Assembly: GCA_003439945.1 (NCBI GenBank)
Contig: QVRM01006100.1
Coordinates: 72,501 to 136,500, forward strand
Direction: 5' to 3'
DNA length: 64,000 bases
Origin: Dermanyssus gallinae
Lineage: Eukaryota; Arthropoda; Arachnida; Mesostigmata; Dermanyssidae
Shown here piece after piece: positions 25,521 through 37,181 of the stretch (positions are counted from its first letter, which is position 1; every line of letters begins with the position of its first letter). The notes below the pieces were generated by a model. It searched no databases. It had not been told where the DNA came from and worked only from the letters and a program-made list of their open reading frames with translations. A program made the position numbers and the translations under genes.

Positions 25521-26870
25521 TTACAATCGTAGACCTAAAAAGCATAGATAAGATAACATCTTACTTCGTTGCTGGACAAGACACCGCCCAATGCACATAC
25601 CTAAGAAACCTACAAAGAATTTAGAGAAAACCGCAACATGGCATTTGTAATCGGTCTATATGTTAAAGGGCCTGCTTTTTGCAGTAATATATGGACATTA
25701 CCATCACAGAATGGCAGATCTATAATATGCCAAGCAATATAGCATGGTCACTAATACTACGAAATTTGCCAGATTTTTTCTTAAATCAGCCAAATACGTC
25801 AAAGTGCTAATGCTTCTTATAAATTGCTAGCAGTACGTATGACTAATTGCACTTTCGTATTATGTTTATAATATATATTAGGTTTGTTTGTTCTCCAGGC
25901 ATTCAGATGTTAATGCCTAACTTATCAACATTAATTCCAGTACAAGCGATTTTATTTTATTGGTTGAAACATCCCTATTGACTTAGAGCTATCGCATTGC
26001 ACATTCAGTTAATGGTTAATCTGCCGCCACTGATTCCCTCTATCTAAGGTTTGGCGGATAATGCTTGTTTTATTCCATTGATTGCACCATTTGCCTGGTC
26101 TGAGTAAAATGGTTGTTTAGTGCACATTAATGAGGCGATGCTTATCTCGTTAATATGAAGATGGCTTGTTGCTATTATCTTATCTCAGCTTCTCAAAGTA
26201 AGAGTACGTTTATTATTACAATAAAAAAATACTGATCGAACGCGGCGCCGCGAGTTGCGATCGCAATTACTGCTGTCACTTTAAATTTACTTTCCGTTTT
26301 ATTTAAGTGAGCTTCGGCATGACATTTCTACCGACATTTGTTAGACTGTATATGTATTGATGGTTACAGTTGTGCTGAGGATGTTTTAATCTTGCCAACG
26401 CCCCGCTACTTTGTGACAATTGCTATTTAATAGCAACGGAATCATGTACGCGAGCGACAAAGATGTCAAAAGGCATGTTCGAGAAGAATATTTACCATAT
26501 TTACTAACGAATTTATCACCCAACTAAATCAACAAAAGTCGAGCCAACCAACTACAATTTCTTAAACCGGTGAATTCATAGGCGAGAATTAGGCAGGTGA
26601 ACAGAATGTGACAGCACAATTCCCCACAGCCTCATCAATGAAATGCAAACTCTGGCAATCCGATTACCGCTGCACTGTCTATCACAGTGCATTAACGAGG
26701 ACAAGGCAAGAAATAAGTGCTTCGTTCGCGAGGCGTAGATCATCTTCAAGGAAGTATTTTTCTATTAATTCTAGACCACCCTCCGTCCCCTACGGGCTTA
26801 GAACTTAACCTGAGGTATATCTTCAATGCACCGAGGGCCGGACATATTAGGATTAATAGGGTTTCCCCAA
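25521..26870. other. non-coding AT-rich stretch
   Basis: No gene, RNA or recognised repeat seen; perhaps the trailing part of the LINE remnant at its left edge. Confidence 0.5.
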
Positions 26871-26874
26871 CAGT

Positions 26875-27030
26875 CCTTGTGGCAGCATGGCCGCTGACTC
26901 TCAGCGGTATGATTTATCATTTATTCTCAATGAGCATCGCTCAAAGAAATTTCGATCAACAACAGGGATCGAGCCGGCGACGCCCGGGTAGATGACAACT
27001 ATGACTAGCGCACTAGTCCCCTAGTTCCAC
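26875..27030 (-). repeat. tRNA-derived SINE, family B, longest copy
   Basis: Minus strand: head GGGACTAGTGCGCTAGTCAT (A-box-like), then GGCTCGATCCC (B box, near 26966-26976), a body with GAGAATAAATGATAAATC, and a perfect hairpin CCGCTGAGAGTCAGCGG (26891-26907) followed by CCATGCTGCCACAA. A fragment of the same family is at 4934-4990. The 5' end abuts a poly-G run (27039-27051). Confidence 0.65.
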
Positions 27031-27038
27031 GCCCGTAG

Positions 27039-27051
27039 GGGGGGGGGGGGG
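27039..27051. repeat. poly-G run
   Basis: Thirteen consecutive G, a possible site of length error. Confidence 0.8.
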
Positions 27052-27282
27052 AGGATGGTCTAGAATTAAAAACAACCTCCTTAAAAATGTTCTTAATTCT
27101 AGATAGCTAGATGTTAGAGATCTGTTGTCAGTAAGTTGGTTGAGCTGGCAAAAGAGCATCTGTCACTGTCGACGCAACATGGCACAGCCGATGGCAGTAG
27201 CGCCATTGCCAGTCTATCAAGGCGGTGTCTAGTCTACATGCATGGTGTAGTATTATATTGTATATAGTATATTGTACATTTC

Positions 27283-27470
27283 GAGCCCTCAAGGTGGCGC
27301 ATTCTTCATCTGCGCCTCGCGACCGGAGAAGACACACTAGATAGGTGCGCGGGTTCGAGGAGCCCCACCGTTGGCCCACATCGCTATTAATGGGGGTAGT
27401 ACCGTCTATGAAGCAGCGCGAAAAGCAGTCCCATGGACGTTAAATCTTGGCTGAGAGTCAGCCCAAGAGG
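27283..27470 (+). repeat. tRNA-derived SINE, family A, near full-length
   Basis: Head GGTGGCGCATTC (A-box-like), body with CTGCGCCTCGCGACCGGAG, B box GCGGGTTCGAGG with a 3-base insertion relative to the other full copy, then TACCGTCTATGAAGCAG and GGACGTTAAATC, ending in the perfect hairpin GGCTGAGAGTCAGCC (27449-27463). Matches 28572-28765 (minus strand) throughout. Confidence 0.85.
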
Positions 27471-27582
27471 TAGTAGAATACATATACATAGCAGGGGGCG
27501 CGCGGACGAGGGCCGACGAATTTGACGGTAGCGTCAAGACGGCGTTTACTCTAGGAACGTTGTTGTTGTTGTTATTGTTGTT

Positions 27583-27680
27583 GTGTCCACCCAACTAGCT
27601 TCACGGTAGTGAAGTTAACTACCTTCACGGTAAGTGAAGTTAACTACCTTCACGGTAGTGAAAGTTAGTTGGGTGGACAA
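27583..27680. mobile_element. small foldback element with internal GTGAA/TTCAC repeats
   Basis: Outer inverted repeats TGTCCACCCAACTA (27585-27598) and TAGTTGGGTGGACA (27666-27679) enclose three spaced TTCACGGTA-type units and two GTTAACTACC units. The whole is close to a single palindrome of about 95 bp. No coding capacity. Confidence 0.75.
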
Positions 27681-27910
27681 CAAACATCATGGTCGTCGTC
27701 AACAACAGCAATAGCAATAGTTAACAATCGACCGGAAGTGTATGTAATACGTGTTGTGTTCGGTGGGCGTACACGCACCTTGTTATTGTATATGGCGTTG
27801 CTTCCGCTCCTCCGCGTGCAGCCAGACGAGAGAAAGAAAGCGGCGAGAGCGGACGAGACAGAGATAGAGAGAGAAATGTCTTCTCTGTCCGGCCGCAGGT
27901 TGCCACCGAG

Positions 27911-28114
27911 ATGACGGTAGCAGTTGTCACCAGTCAATCACCACCTGCACCACCATCTGCAACAGCAGCAGTACGGGACTGCTCGACAAGCCGACTGGGT
28001 TTGTTATCTGCTCTGTATGTTGTTATGATTGTTGTTATTGCCGCAGAGACGCTGGTAGGACCGACTGTAGGGGCCCAGACCGATCCAGGCGGGGGAGCCA
28101 ATAGATGGGGGTGA
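27911..28114 (+). CDS. candidate first exon encoding a signal peptide, unidentified
   Basis: 67 codons from an ATG in fair context (GCCACCGAG-ATG). A P/S-rich start is followed by a hydrophobic run (LGLLSALYVVMIVVIAAE), then a small-residue stretch (VGPTVGAQTDPGG). This fits a secreted or membrane protein N-terminus. A possible GT donor lies near 28110 (GGGGTGATG). No following exon was recognised, so this may be chance in GC-rich DNA. Confidence 0.25.
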   Translation: MTVAVVTSQSPPAPPSATAAVRDCSTSRLGLLSALYVVMIVVIAAETLVGPTVGAQTDPGGGANRWG

Positions 28115-28571
28115 TGGGGTGGGGGGGGTGCGCGTTCTCTCTCGGCGTCTTAGCGAACGACGACGACGTCGATTGTTATTGTTGTTGTTGTTGTTGTTCT
28201 TTTGCCGCCGCGTACAGCCTCATTGACTTTGTACCCGCACTAGTCTGACTGGTCCACGTTCCGCGGATTTGCGTTCCGCGCGTTTCGGCTAAACCGCGGA
28301 ACAAAAAAGGAGGCGACCACAATCGGTGCGAAAAAAAAATAGAAAAAACGAATCGCGCGCGAATAAAGAGCGTGCTGAAGAGACGGGCTGGTTGTTGGTC
28401 GCACGAATACGCGCGAGGCGTGCGAGATTATGCGCGCTGACGTAAAGTCTATCGTAACGAGCAAACACGATGAGAGCATGTGACGACATCGTTGGATCGT
28501 TCCCACGAAGGAAAAAAGATCGACTCGGATCTAAACCGCCACCACCACCACCACACCAGTTCGACATAAAT

Positions 28572-28765
28572 ACTCTTCGGGTTGATTCTCAGCCAAGATT
28601 TAACGTCCACGGGACTGCTGTTCGCACTGCTTCATAGACGGTCTACCCCCATAGATACGAACATGTGGGACAACGGTGGGGCTCGAACCCGCGCACCTTT
28701 CTGGTGTCTCCTCCGGTCGCGAGGCGCACACGAATAATAAGCACCACCACGCCACCGGGCATCCA
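28572..28765 (-). repeat. tRNA-derived SINE, family A, near full-length
   Basis: Minus strand: CCGGTGGCGTGGTGG head, GCGCCTCGCGACCGGAGGAG, B box GCGGGTTCGAGCCCC, then AGACCGTCTATGAAGCAG, GTGGACGTTAAATC and terminal hairpin GGCTGAGAATCAACCCGAAG (one stem mismatch). About 1.1 kb from the opposite-strand copy at 27283-27470. Confidence 0.85.
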
Positions 28766-31215
28766 TTATTTTAGAGTTGCGACTCCGAAACGCACGAACA
28801 CGAGAGGCGGGTTAGGCTCTGGTTAATGTTGATTGCACTCCATCGTTCAATCTTATTGCGTCCCGATTCCGGTGCGCCATCGTGGTTAAGCTGTTTTGAC
28901 CGCCATCACATTCGAGAAGTCGTCTTTTTTTCGTTCGTTTTCGAGCACTCGCAGCAATAGAGCTGCGGATATAGGGTATTTATATATATATATATATATA
29001 TGTTTTTTTTTTTCTGGGAGGTTTCGGGAATGCATGATGCACATGCGCCACTAGCAGCCTGCGTGACTAGTGTGAGACTCGCAAACCCACTAAACCCGGA
29101 TTCCTCCCGTATTTACTGTACCGTAAAAGAACCTATTCATTAGCTAATTGTGAGTAAAGTCGTCACTATCAAGTCCAGTTTCCTACGATAGAATAGTTAT
29201 AAGTCGGAAGTTAGCAACAGCTCCAAACGCCGCTGTTACGTTTCGTTCATTATATTTCACCATATTGTAGACAGAATCTGGCCAACCACGACCACGGCAA
29301 ACTAGCCATAGCATTTGTAAAGAGCTCATACAAACCTAATATCATTAGCTCGTAGTAGTAGGCAGTCCAAGTTGGACAGTTAGTCAAATCGTATGTCGCT
29401 CTCCGGCGAATACTACTACAACAACTAAGCGATCGGTTCCGCCTAAAATTCATTATTCCTCGGTCTTTGCCCAGCGCCAGCGAGTTGGCAAAGCATGATT
29501 CATCACGATGCGTCATTGATTTAACGGCGTCTTTTACGACCAGCGCGCGCAAAGGCCGACCTAAATAAAGCTACGCACGCGACCGGCTAGACAGTTCTAA
29601 TGTATCGTATCGGAAGTTCGTCTTCGTTTCGTTACACGCAGGCAACCATCTCGTCAACATATTGTCCTCTTCGGCTCGTTCGTCCTGGTAGATGTCGCCA
29701 TTGCGTGTGGCGCGGCAACCGAATGCTAAACAGACTTACTCAATCAAGGCAGAAGAAACGCAGAGGCCTATATATATCTATATATTGTTTTAATATTTCG
29801 TATACGTTTTTATTCATATTAATCCACTCCGGCATACTGTCTAAAGAACAGCAACCAGAGAGTGGAGGTCTGGGTCTCGAAGTCCCGAAGGGCAAAGACT
29901 TTGCCACTAAGCCATCTTGCTCGGTAATATATATATATATATATATATATATAGAGCGAAAGAGAGAGAAAGATGTATATATATATTTCATTTCTAATGC
30001 GGAGGTAGAGCGCCCTACAAAAATTGCTTGAAATATTTGTTCACTACGGCAAATGATCAGAAAGCATATTCACGAGATTTGCGTTAAGGTTTTCAAAGTA
30101 TTATGATTACGTGACCACATGCCCTACTGGTTCAGGAAGCTGATTATATTCTGGGAACTATTAAATAGCCCGTGCGCTTATTAAAGGTCAAAATAATTAG
30201 TAGAAATTAATTAATAGAAATATTTATAATAATGAATAGCAATACAACTTCTAGCCTAGTTGAGAGCTGCAGTAATTTCAGAAGAAACTACTGTGATTAG
30301 ATAGACACTCGCTCCATGGTATTCAACTGCCAACGTTAGATACTTCGGAAGAACTTGTGGTGTTTGTGTTTTCTGAGTATGACTTTAGTTTGCATATAGC
30401 AAACACAGTAAGTCGTGTTCAGGTACAGCTTACCTCTGATACGTGTTACTGTAGAAAAGCCAGAGTTTTAAATCAAGTAAGACGTGTGACTACTATTTCT
30501 ACTAAAATGTTTTTTTTATTGCAATTCCGTTTTTACCTGAGTATTCGGGAATATATTTGTTCGTCGACTGTACTCACTAGTAATAGCACAGAGTTATCGT
30601 CCTGATCGGCCAACCATTGAAAAGGCAACGGCCTCCTTAGGCTACACATATATGAGCGAGAGAGAAGACTCAACAACAAAAAATATAACCTTTAACGGGA
30701 TAGATTAGCTACGTTTCCCTTTGCAGATATGTAAACAAAATTGAAAAGTGGTATTTATTGTATTAAACAACGATTTTCGAAATGACGGGTTTCCGCGCAC
30801 GTTTTGCTACTAAATGTTTCTACTAAAGATAAGTGGCATGTCAGTCTTTTGGACAAATGCGGGACCACGTAGACTGCAGCCTCTAGGCTGCTCGCTAGAG
30901 AGCAGTCTCATTAACCATACTTAACAAAATAGTAACGTGCCGCAATCAAGTTTTGTTTTACTTGCGGTACATGCGGCATAACAGCGACTGGCTTGTAAGA
31001 AAATATACAAACTGTGTTTGAAAATAAGGGTTACTTGGTCAAAGTAAAGTCTTTCGACATGTACAAGTACATACACTATACTTGTAGCGGTAGATCTGTT
31101 ACCAGCCGAAACGCAGGAGATTTTACTGAAGGTGCTAACCGATGAAAAGTATCGCCGGTATGACTATAGGTAGAGTTGACAAAATTCTGTATTACAAAAG
31201 CTTGTTCGCACTCTT
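28766..31215. other. intergenic stretch
   Basis: (TA)n at 28979-29000 and 29928-29952. A tRNA-like head lies next to the second tract (29860-29927, listed separately). Otherwise AT-rich with no supported gene. Confidence 0.5.
29860..29927 (-). repeat. tRNA-like SINE head or tRNA pseudogene
   Basis: Minus strand reads GAGCAAGATGGCTTAGTGGC (A box TGGCTTAGTGG) and then CGGGACTTCGAGACCC (B box) at tRNA-like spacing, followed by CTCCACTCTCTGG. Its 5' end abuts the (TA)n tract at 29928. The mismatched acceptor region argues against a functional tRNA gene. Confidence 0.5.
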
Positions 31216-31219
31216 TCTC

Positions 31220-31670
31220 TCTCTCAGGCGTCCGACAACTTCGTTGAGGCGGCCGATATGCAAGATTTTTTTTTGCTGAACGTAGACAGAGGTACTGAAA
31301 AATTGTTTTTCCAATATGATCTGTGGACGAAAAGACACTTGGCCGAGTGGCGAACTGCTAAAGATGGCTGTCCGACAAAAGCGCGAGCCTCAAAGTTTAA
31401 GCTGAAGACTATACTCATCACGTTCCTCCACATCATTCGGGAAGAGTTAGCCGTGCTCGCTCTGAACTGTACCATTCAGGCAAATAAGTGTCCGTTTCAC
31501 AAAAATGGGCTCACTCACACACATCTACAACATTCTTGTTCGTCCATTTCGCCTAGATAGGAATAAAAAGAATCGAACTTTCCCCATATTCGCCAGACTT
31601 GACCCCGACAGATGTTATACTCTTCCCCAAACTTAAATTTGCCAGATCAGAGGGGAAGGATTTCGATTTA
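31220..31670 (+). mobile_element. mariner transposase remnant
   Basis: Frames read DNFVEAADMQDFFLLNV, then LWTKRHLAEWRTAKDG, KARASKFKLKTILITF and, after an internal deletion and frame change near 31540-31590, YSPDLTPTDVILFPKLKFA. These are the order and wording of a mariner transposase around the first and third catalytic Asp. The middle part with the second Asp is lost. No terminal repeats seen. Confidence 0.8.
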
Positions 31671-32316
31671 CGCAAATGTGACACAGGTCCTTGGTGGCGG
31701 CCCAGTAAACGTTCTTTCAAGGAGCCCCACAGCCTCTACAGGCAGTCCAGTTCGTGTGTGTGGTCAGGGAGGGATGTATGCTGAAAACTTACAATAATAA
31801 ATTATGTTTGACACTATAAAGTACTTTTTTTGAGGTAGTCCTCGAAGTGAAACGACTGTTGAATAATATTGAAAACAATATAGAAATGATCGACGAAGTC
31901 AAGCAAAAACCAAACACTTTTTGCTACAACATTTTTTTTTAGAGAAAACAGCACAGATTTCAGATTTGAGAAAAACATGCATACGAAAGGCCGTAATAGT
32001 TGAAGTTGCGAAATTCAACGAGCACTCTTTAAAACAATTTTCTGACTTGCTTATGGCTACAAAATAATTTAATAATATAACAACAAAATTAAACATTTAG
32101 GTGGTTTGGCTACCGTTAATTCGTCTCGCACAGCACATGCGAATAAAGAAATATAATTTTTTTTAATGAAAGAAGCACGGACGTCATACGCACATCTGCA
32201 ACTTGTTCAGGACAACACGTGGAGACTCAGTGCCGATAACTGGAGAAACTCCATCCGTACACTAATCATGCTGACCACTTTGTTGCATTAGGGCAGTTTT
32301 AAAATCGCCAAACTTA

Positions 32317-32352
<36 letters not shown>

Positions 32353-32427
32353 AAAAAGTACTCAAATGCTCACTATGTATTTGAGTATTTATACACGCTT
32401 TATATATACATATAAAGCATGTATAAA

Positions 32428-32468
<41 letters not shown>

Positions 32469-33641
32469 CCAATTTCTTATAGTAGAAGAAAGACAGGTAT
32501 TTCGCTATGTGTTTCGCTTTTTCAATCCTTCATTAAAAAGAGGAATTAAATATACAACACGTTCGAGAGAATTTATGCTGATCTTACCTCTTCTTGGTAC
32601 CTTCAACGTACAGTCGACGATCACCCGTCACCGTCAACAGGCGAGACAAGTATAACTTCGCTATCAATCCTATCAACAGACCTATTTCACCGCATCCAGC
32701 CACTGCTCTCCATAATCCGTGTTGCCGCCCCGTACCCCGGCAGTCACGGTACCACCAAACAGCCAGCCCCTAGATCTTAAATAGTTCTCTGATAGCATAT
32801 ATAGCTCTTTCTATCTCTCTATCTAGTTCGGCGGGCATCACAGCCGCTGTAGTAGCGTCATCAAAACCACCAGTATCATTATCGTCGTCACGAATGACCG
32901 ACCATCATCACGCTTAACGTACCCGCAGTAACAGTCAGTAACAGCTTTGCTAATAACAGTCCCGATCCCCCCGGTTCCCGCCTAAACATCGCCACCTAAT
33001 TGGGTGTGTCTCTCTCTCTTTCTCCCTCTAAACCTCGATATCTCTCTGCCTCTGCTACATCTCTAGGTCTCCTCCGGCAAGCCTTCACATCTGCCTTTTC
33101 ATCAAACGGCTGCATTACCTCTCTAGCTTTGATCTCACGAGAACGTTCCGAGTTTCTCTCCCGGACAACTGAATCTCTAGGTTGTGTGATCGATCGGTGG
33201 CTTACATGCTAGCGAGTAGTGGTGTTAACATCCTATATATGAAGCAGTATCAGCAGCAGCAGCAGGCCAGCCAGGCCATCATCAATTACACATCGTTCAA
33301 GTTAGTTTTTGTCTCTATCTCTCTCTCTCTCTCAATTGCTTGCTATTATCATTACAAGAAGTCGTCGTCGTCGTAGTTGTTGTTGCTGTCATGATTCGTA
33401 TTCGTATTATTATTATTATTAATATTACTGGTATGGTTGTTACCATAGTAGCTGCAGTAGCGATCGGTGGCAGAATCGATGGTTTTGATCTTGTATCGTC
33501 TATCGTCTGTGCATGTGTGTGTTTGTGGGTGTGTATCTGGCGAAAGGGCACAAAAGCAAACACGATCGGTCCCGTGATGTAATCAATCGCGCAATCCTGT
33601 CTATCTTCTCTCTCTCTCTCTCTCCGTCTACGATCGGAAAT
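31671..33641. other. intergenic, 3' side of IPO5
   Basis: Holds (TA)n at 32322-32349 and 32430-32465, an imperfect palindrome between them (32384-32431), CTCT runs (33008-33030, 33318-33332) and an ATT/TAT run near 33405-33425. The IPO5 3' UTR should occupy the right end. No other gene seen. Confidence 0.6.
32384..32431. repeat. imperfect palindrome between (TA)n tracts
   Basis: GTATTTATACACGCTTTATA and its near-complement TATAAAGCATGTATAAATAC face each other across a short TATACA centre, giving about 20-bp arms with one mismatch. Confidence 0.8.
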
Positions 33642-36600
33642 CTAGGACAGCGCATACTGCAAACCCTCTTGCTGGGCAGGGTTGAGGTTTGACGTGCAGG
33701 CCTGGAACAGCTCCTGGTTAGCCTGGACAGCTTTGAGCAGTGCGATGCAGCGTTGGCCGACGGGCGACTCCTTATCGAGCGACTTCGAGCCGAACACTTC
33801 CGCCATACACTTGACGATGTGCGGTACGTTCTCGTTGTTGGCGCCGAGCAGCGGCTTGCTGTTCTGCTCCATGAGCGCGCACACCAGCTCGAAGCACGGC
33901 GGGATCTCCTCGACGTCCTCGGTGATGGGCAGCCAGTGCGCGAACATCGCGATCAGCTCGTCCATGTTGGGCACGGCGGCCGGCCGGTGCATAATGACTT
34001 TGGCGATCGCCGAGATGGCGTTCTCGGTGGCGACAATGCTGGCGTGCGACCGACTGTCCTGCTGGTTGATGACTTCGACGAGTCGCGGCAGCGAGCTCGT
34101 GAGGAACGGCGTGAGCTGTTCGCCGCCAAACTTCGCAATGATGCCGACGCCGTACGAGGCCGCCTGCCGGATATCGGCTGACGGGTGCACAATGTACTCG
34201 ACGAGCCGGTGAATGAACACGTCCTTGTAGCGGAGCGCCGCCTGTTCGCCGGCACACTCGGTGATGTCGTCGTAGAAGCACAGCGCCCACTGAATGTCGG
34301 CCACCGGCCGGTCGGGCTCGAGTAGGCGGCTGAAGTGGCCCACCACCTCATCGAGGAACGGAATCATGTTGGCGCCGAGAGCCTTGCAGAGCTGGCGGAT
34401 GAGCTCCTCGAGTCGCGTCAGCAGATAGCTGTCCTCTTCGCCCTCGAGCTGCAGCTGATCCTCGATGTCTTCGTCGTAGTCTTCGTCTTTTCGTCGCTCG
34501 TGCCGCTCCTGGTCGCGGTCGAAGTGCTGCTGCAGCGACTTCTTCACGAGGCCCATCATTTCTCTCACCAGCTCCTCGTTGAGGCCGGCCGCTCCGACGA
34601 CGCTGACGCACTTTGCGAGACAGTCGACGAGCTCGGGTAGCACCTCCATATCGTGTTCACTTTCGAGCGCACTGAGTATCTGGGGCGCCGCCTCCTTCCA
34701 CATTTCCATCACGTTCATGTTGTTGACCTGAGCGCATGACAGTAGCTCGGGAACGCAGCTAGCTGCAGAGATACGGACGCCTTCGTGGAAGAGGAATTTC
34801 AGGGTCGGTAACGTTACCTGTGCTCATCCAAAAATCAATAGAGAGACAGAGACAGAAAGAGAGAGGGGGAGGGACAAAGGAGAAACAACCATGAGAACGA
34901 CTGGCACATATGACCTGTCCCGTTCATGTCGGTCTGGGTATACAATTAGTCATATTGTAGATGTACTGGATAGAATAGAGGCGCGCACAAAAGATGTTCC
35001 GCCAAAAGCATACACGTATGAAGATCCGAAACTCTTCCGCTGCTTACTTACCTTGAGTACATCGGCTACATACGGACCGAACCCTTCCTTCAGCTCCTTG
35101 GCGTAGCACAACAGCATTTCAAACGCTGTGGCTTTCTCCTCCAGACCGACCGTGCGAATTCCGAACGACTTGTGGTCATCGCACGGCACGTAGGTCCACT
35201 CCTCGTCGTTGGGATCGGCCGGCACCTCATCGTCGTCGAGCACCGTCGTCTGCGGGTCGAGCATCGCCGCCTTCATGACCGACGGCATCACCTGCGGCAG
35301 ATACTTTTCGAAGTCCTTGCCGAGAATCTTGCAGAGCCGCATCCACCCGTAGATCATGTACGAGAGAATCTGCGAGTCCTCGGACAGCTGGCTGGTGGCC
35401 TGGCCCTGCAGCAGCAGATCCATGACGCCGGCAGCGTCCGGCAGGAATCGCTCCTTGCCCACCGCGGTGCCGATGAGCGAGATGCACTCGATCGCCTTGC
35501 CGCGGAGCAGCTCGAGCTCGCTCGAGTTCGCGTTCTCGATGATGTACTTGATCGACGGCACGAAGCTGTCGTAGTACGGTATGAATTCCTCGGCGCAGCT
35601 GTCGGCGAGCGCCGACGTCGTCACGAGCACCTGCTCGAGGACGCGCTTGACGCCGCGCGTCACCAGCTCGCTCATCTTGTTCTGCAGGATGTTGGCGAGC
35701 GGCGGCGCGATGACGGCGACGTACTGCAGCATGATCTTCTTCGGACACTCCTCGAAGAAGTTGACGAGCGCGGCGCCGGCGTGCGCCTGCACGCGCGGGT
35801 GGCTGTTGTCGACGAGGATCTCGCAGAGGCGCGGCAGCACCGTCGTGTGGAACTTCTTCTCGAACGTCGGCGCGAAGTCGTTCGCCATCTGGCCGAGACA
35901 GTTGACGGCCGCGTAGCGGACGCGCGGATGCGAGTCGCCGATGAAGCCGAGCACGCCGCCGACGATCTGGTCGAGCAGCGGCGTCATCTGCTTGCGGCAG
36001 CCTTCGCCCATCGCCGAGATGGCCATGAGCGCGGCGTGCCGCTCCATCCAGCTGGCCGAGTTGAGCATCGGCGTCAGAATGCTGGTGACGGAAGGCAGCA
36101 GCTGTTTGCCGCCGAGCGCGATCGCGAGCCGGTCGAGCGAGCTCTCGCCGATCGCCGACGGACTGTCGCTCTCGAGCTCGTCCTGGTCGGCGTTGTCGTT
36201 CGTGTCCCAGCCGGGATCCTCCTCGATGGTGGCCATCATCTTGAGGATGATCGGCAGCAGCGCGTCGATGTGCTGCTGGCCGAGCTTGCGCATCATCGCC
36301 GGCGCCGACTCGCACAGCGTGATGATGACCTCGAGGCAGAGCGTCTGGCGGCTCTCGAGCGTCGCGTCGTCGCGCAGGTAGGCGAGCGCCACGTCGAGCA
36401 GCTGGATGAGGTGCGGCCGCATGATCTTCGGACACGACTCGCTGATCTCGGTGAGCGCCTCGAGCACGGTGTTGTCGTCGCCGGCCGCGCCGGCCGCGTC
36501 CTTCTGGTCGGCGAACAGCTTCACCATGAGCGGGATGAGGTCGGCGAACACCGCCTGCTTGTCGGGCGAGTCGACGGCGGCGCTGTTGAGCAGCGCCGAC

Positions 36601-37181
36601 GTCGCCTTGGCGGCCTCGGTGCGCACGGGCATCGACTCCTGCGACTGGAGGGTGGCGTGCAGCATCCGCTTGATGAGGTCCATGTTGCCGGCGTTGCACG
36701 CGCCGAACACGCACGGAAAGTCGGCGAAGATGTGCAGCGCGGCGTGCCGCCACGCCTCGTTGCCGCTCGACGCCCAGTGCACGAGGCGCTCCTGCAGCTC
36801 GGGCCACGGCACGTTGAGCGCGTCGTCGGCGAGCTTGCGCGCCAGCTCGGCGGCACACTCGCAGATGCGGTTGCGCACCTGCGGCGTGATCTCGGCCTGG
36901 ATGCTCTCGAGCAGGTGGTGGCGCAGCTCGGCCTGCTGTTCGGCCGGCAGCGCCGGATAGAACTTGTCGAACTCGGACGTGATCAGCCGCCGCAGCAGGA
37001 TCATCGACAGCAGCCGCTGGTCGTCCGTCTGGCCCTGCAGCGAGTAGCACGACACGAGAAAGACGAGCTTCTGCGGCGGCGGGATCTTCTCGAACATGCG
37101 TTCGGCGTTCTCGCGTGTCTCGTTGTCCGTCGACACGAGATTGCGGAGCAGAGAGCTGGCGTGTTCGTCCATCGTCGACAT
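33642..37181 (-). CDS. IPO5: importin-5 (karyopherin beta-3)
   Basis: Nuclear import receptor made of HEAT repeats; carries ribosomal proteins and other cargo through the nuclear pore with Ran-GTP. Two coding exons, 35052-37181 and 33642-34817 (donor AAG|GTAAGT, acceptor AGCACAG), give 1101 residues against 1097 in human IPO5. Landmarks: LLRNLVSTDNETRENAE near the N-terminus, FYPALPAEQQ, ALHIFADFPCVFGA, the acidic linker, HPRVRYAAVNCLGQMANDFA, RVQAHAGAALVNFFEECPKK, LRGKAIECISLIGTAVGKE, CKILGKDFEKYLPQVM and SFGIRTVGLEEKATAFEML. In exon 2 come KFLFHEGVRIS, an acidic DEDYDEDIED segment and VRQ/IRQAASYGVGIIAKFGG. The exons are far more GC-rich than the flanks. A 675-codon antisense frame over exon 1 is a composition artefact. 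The start ATG was chosen for its match to the family length; a second Met follows at codon 4. Confidence 0.97.
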
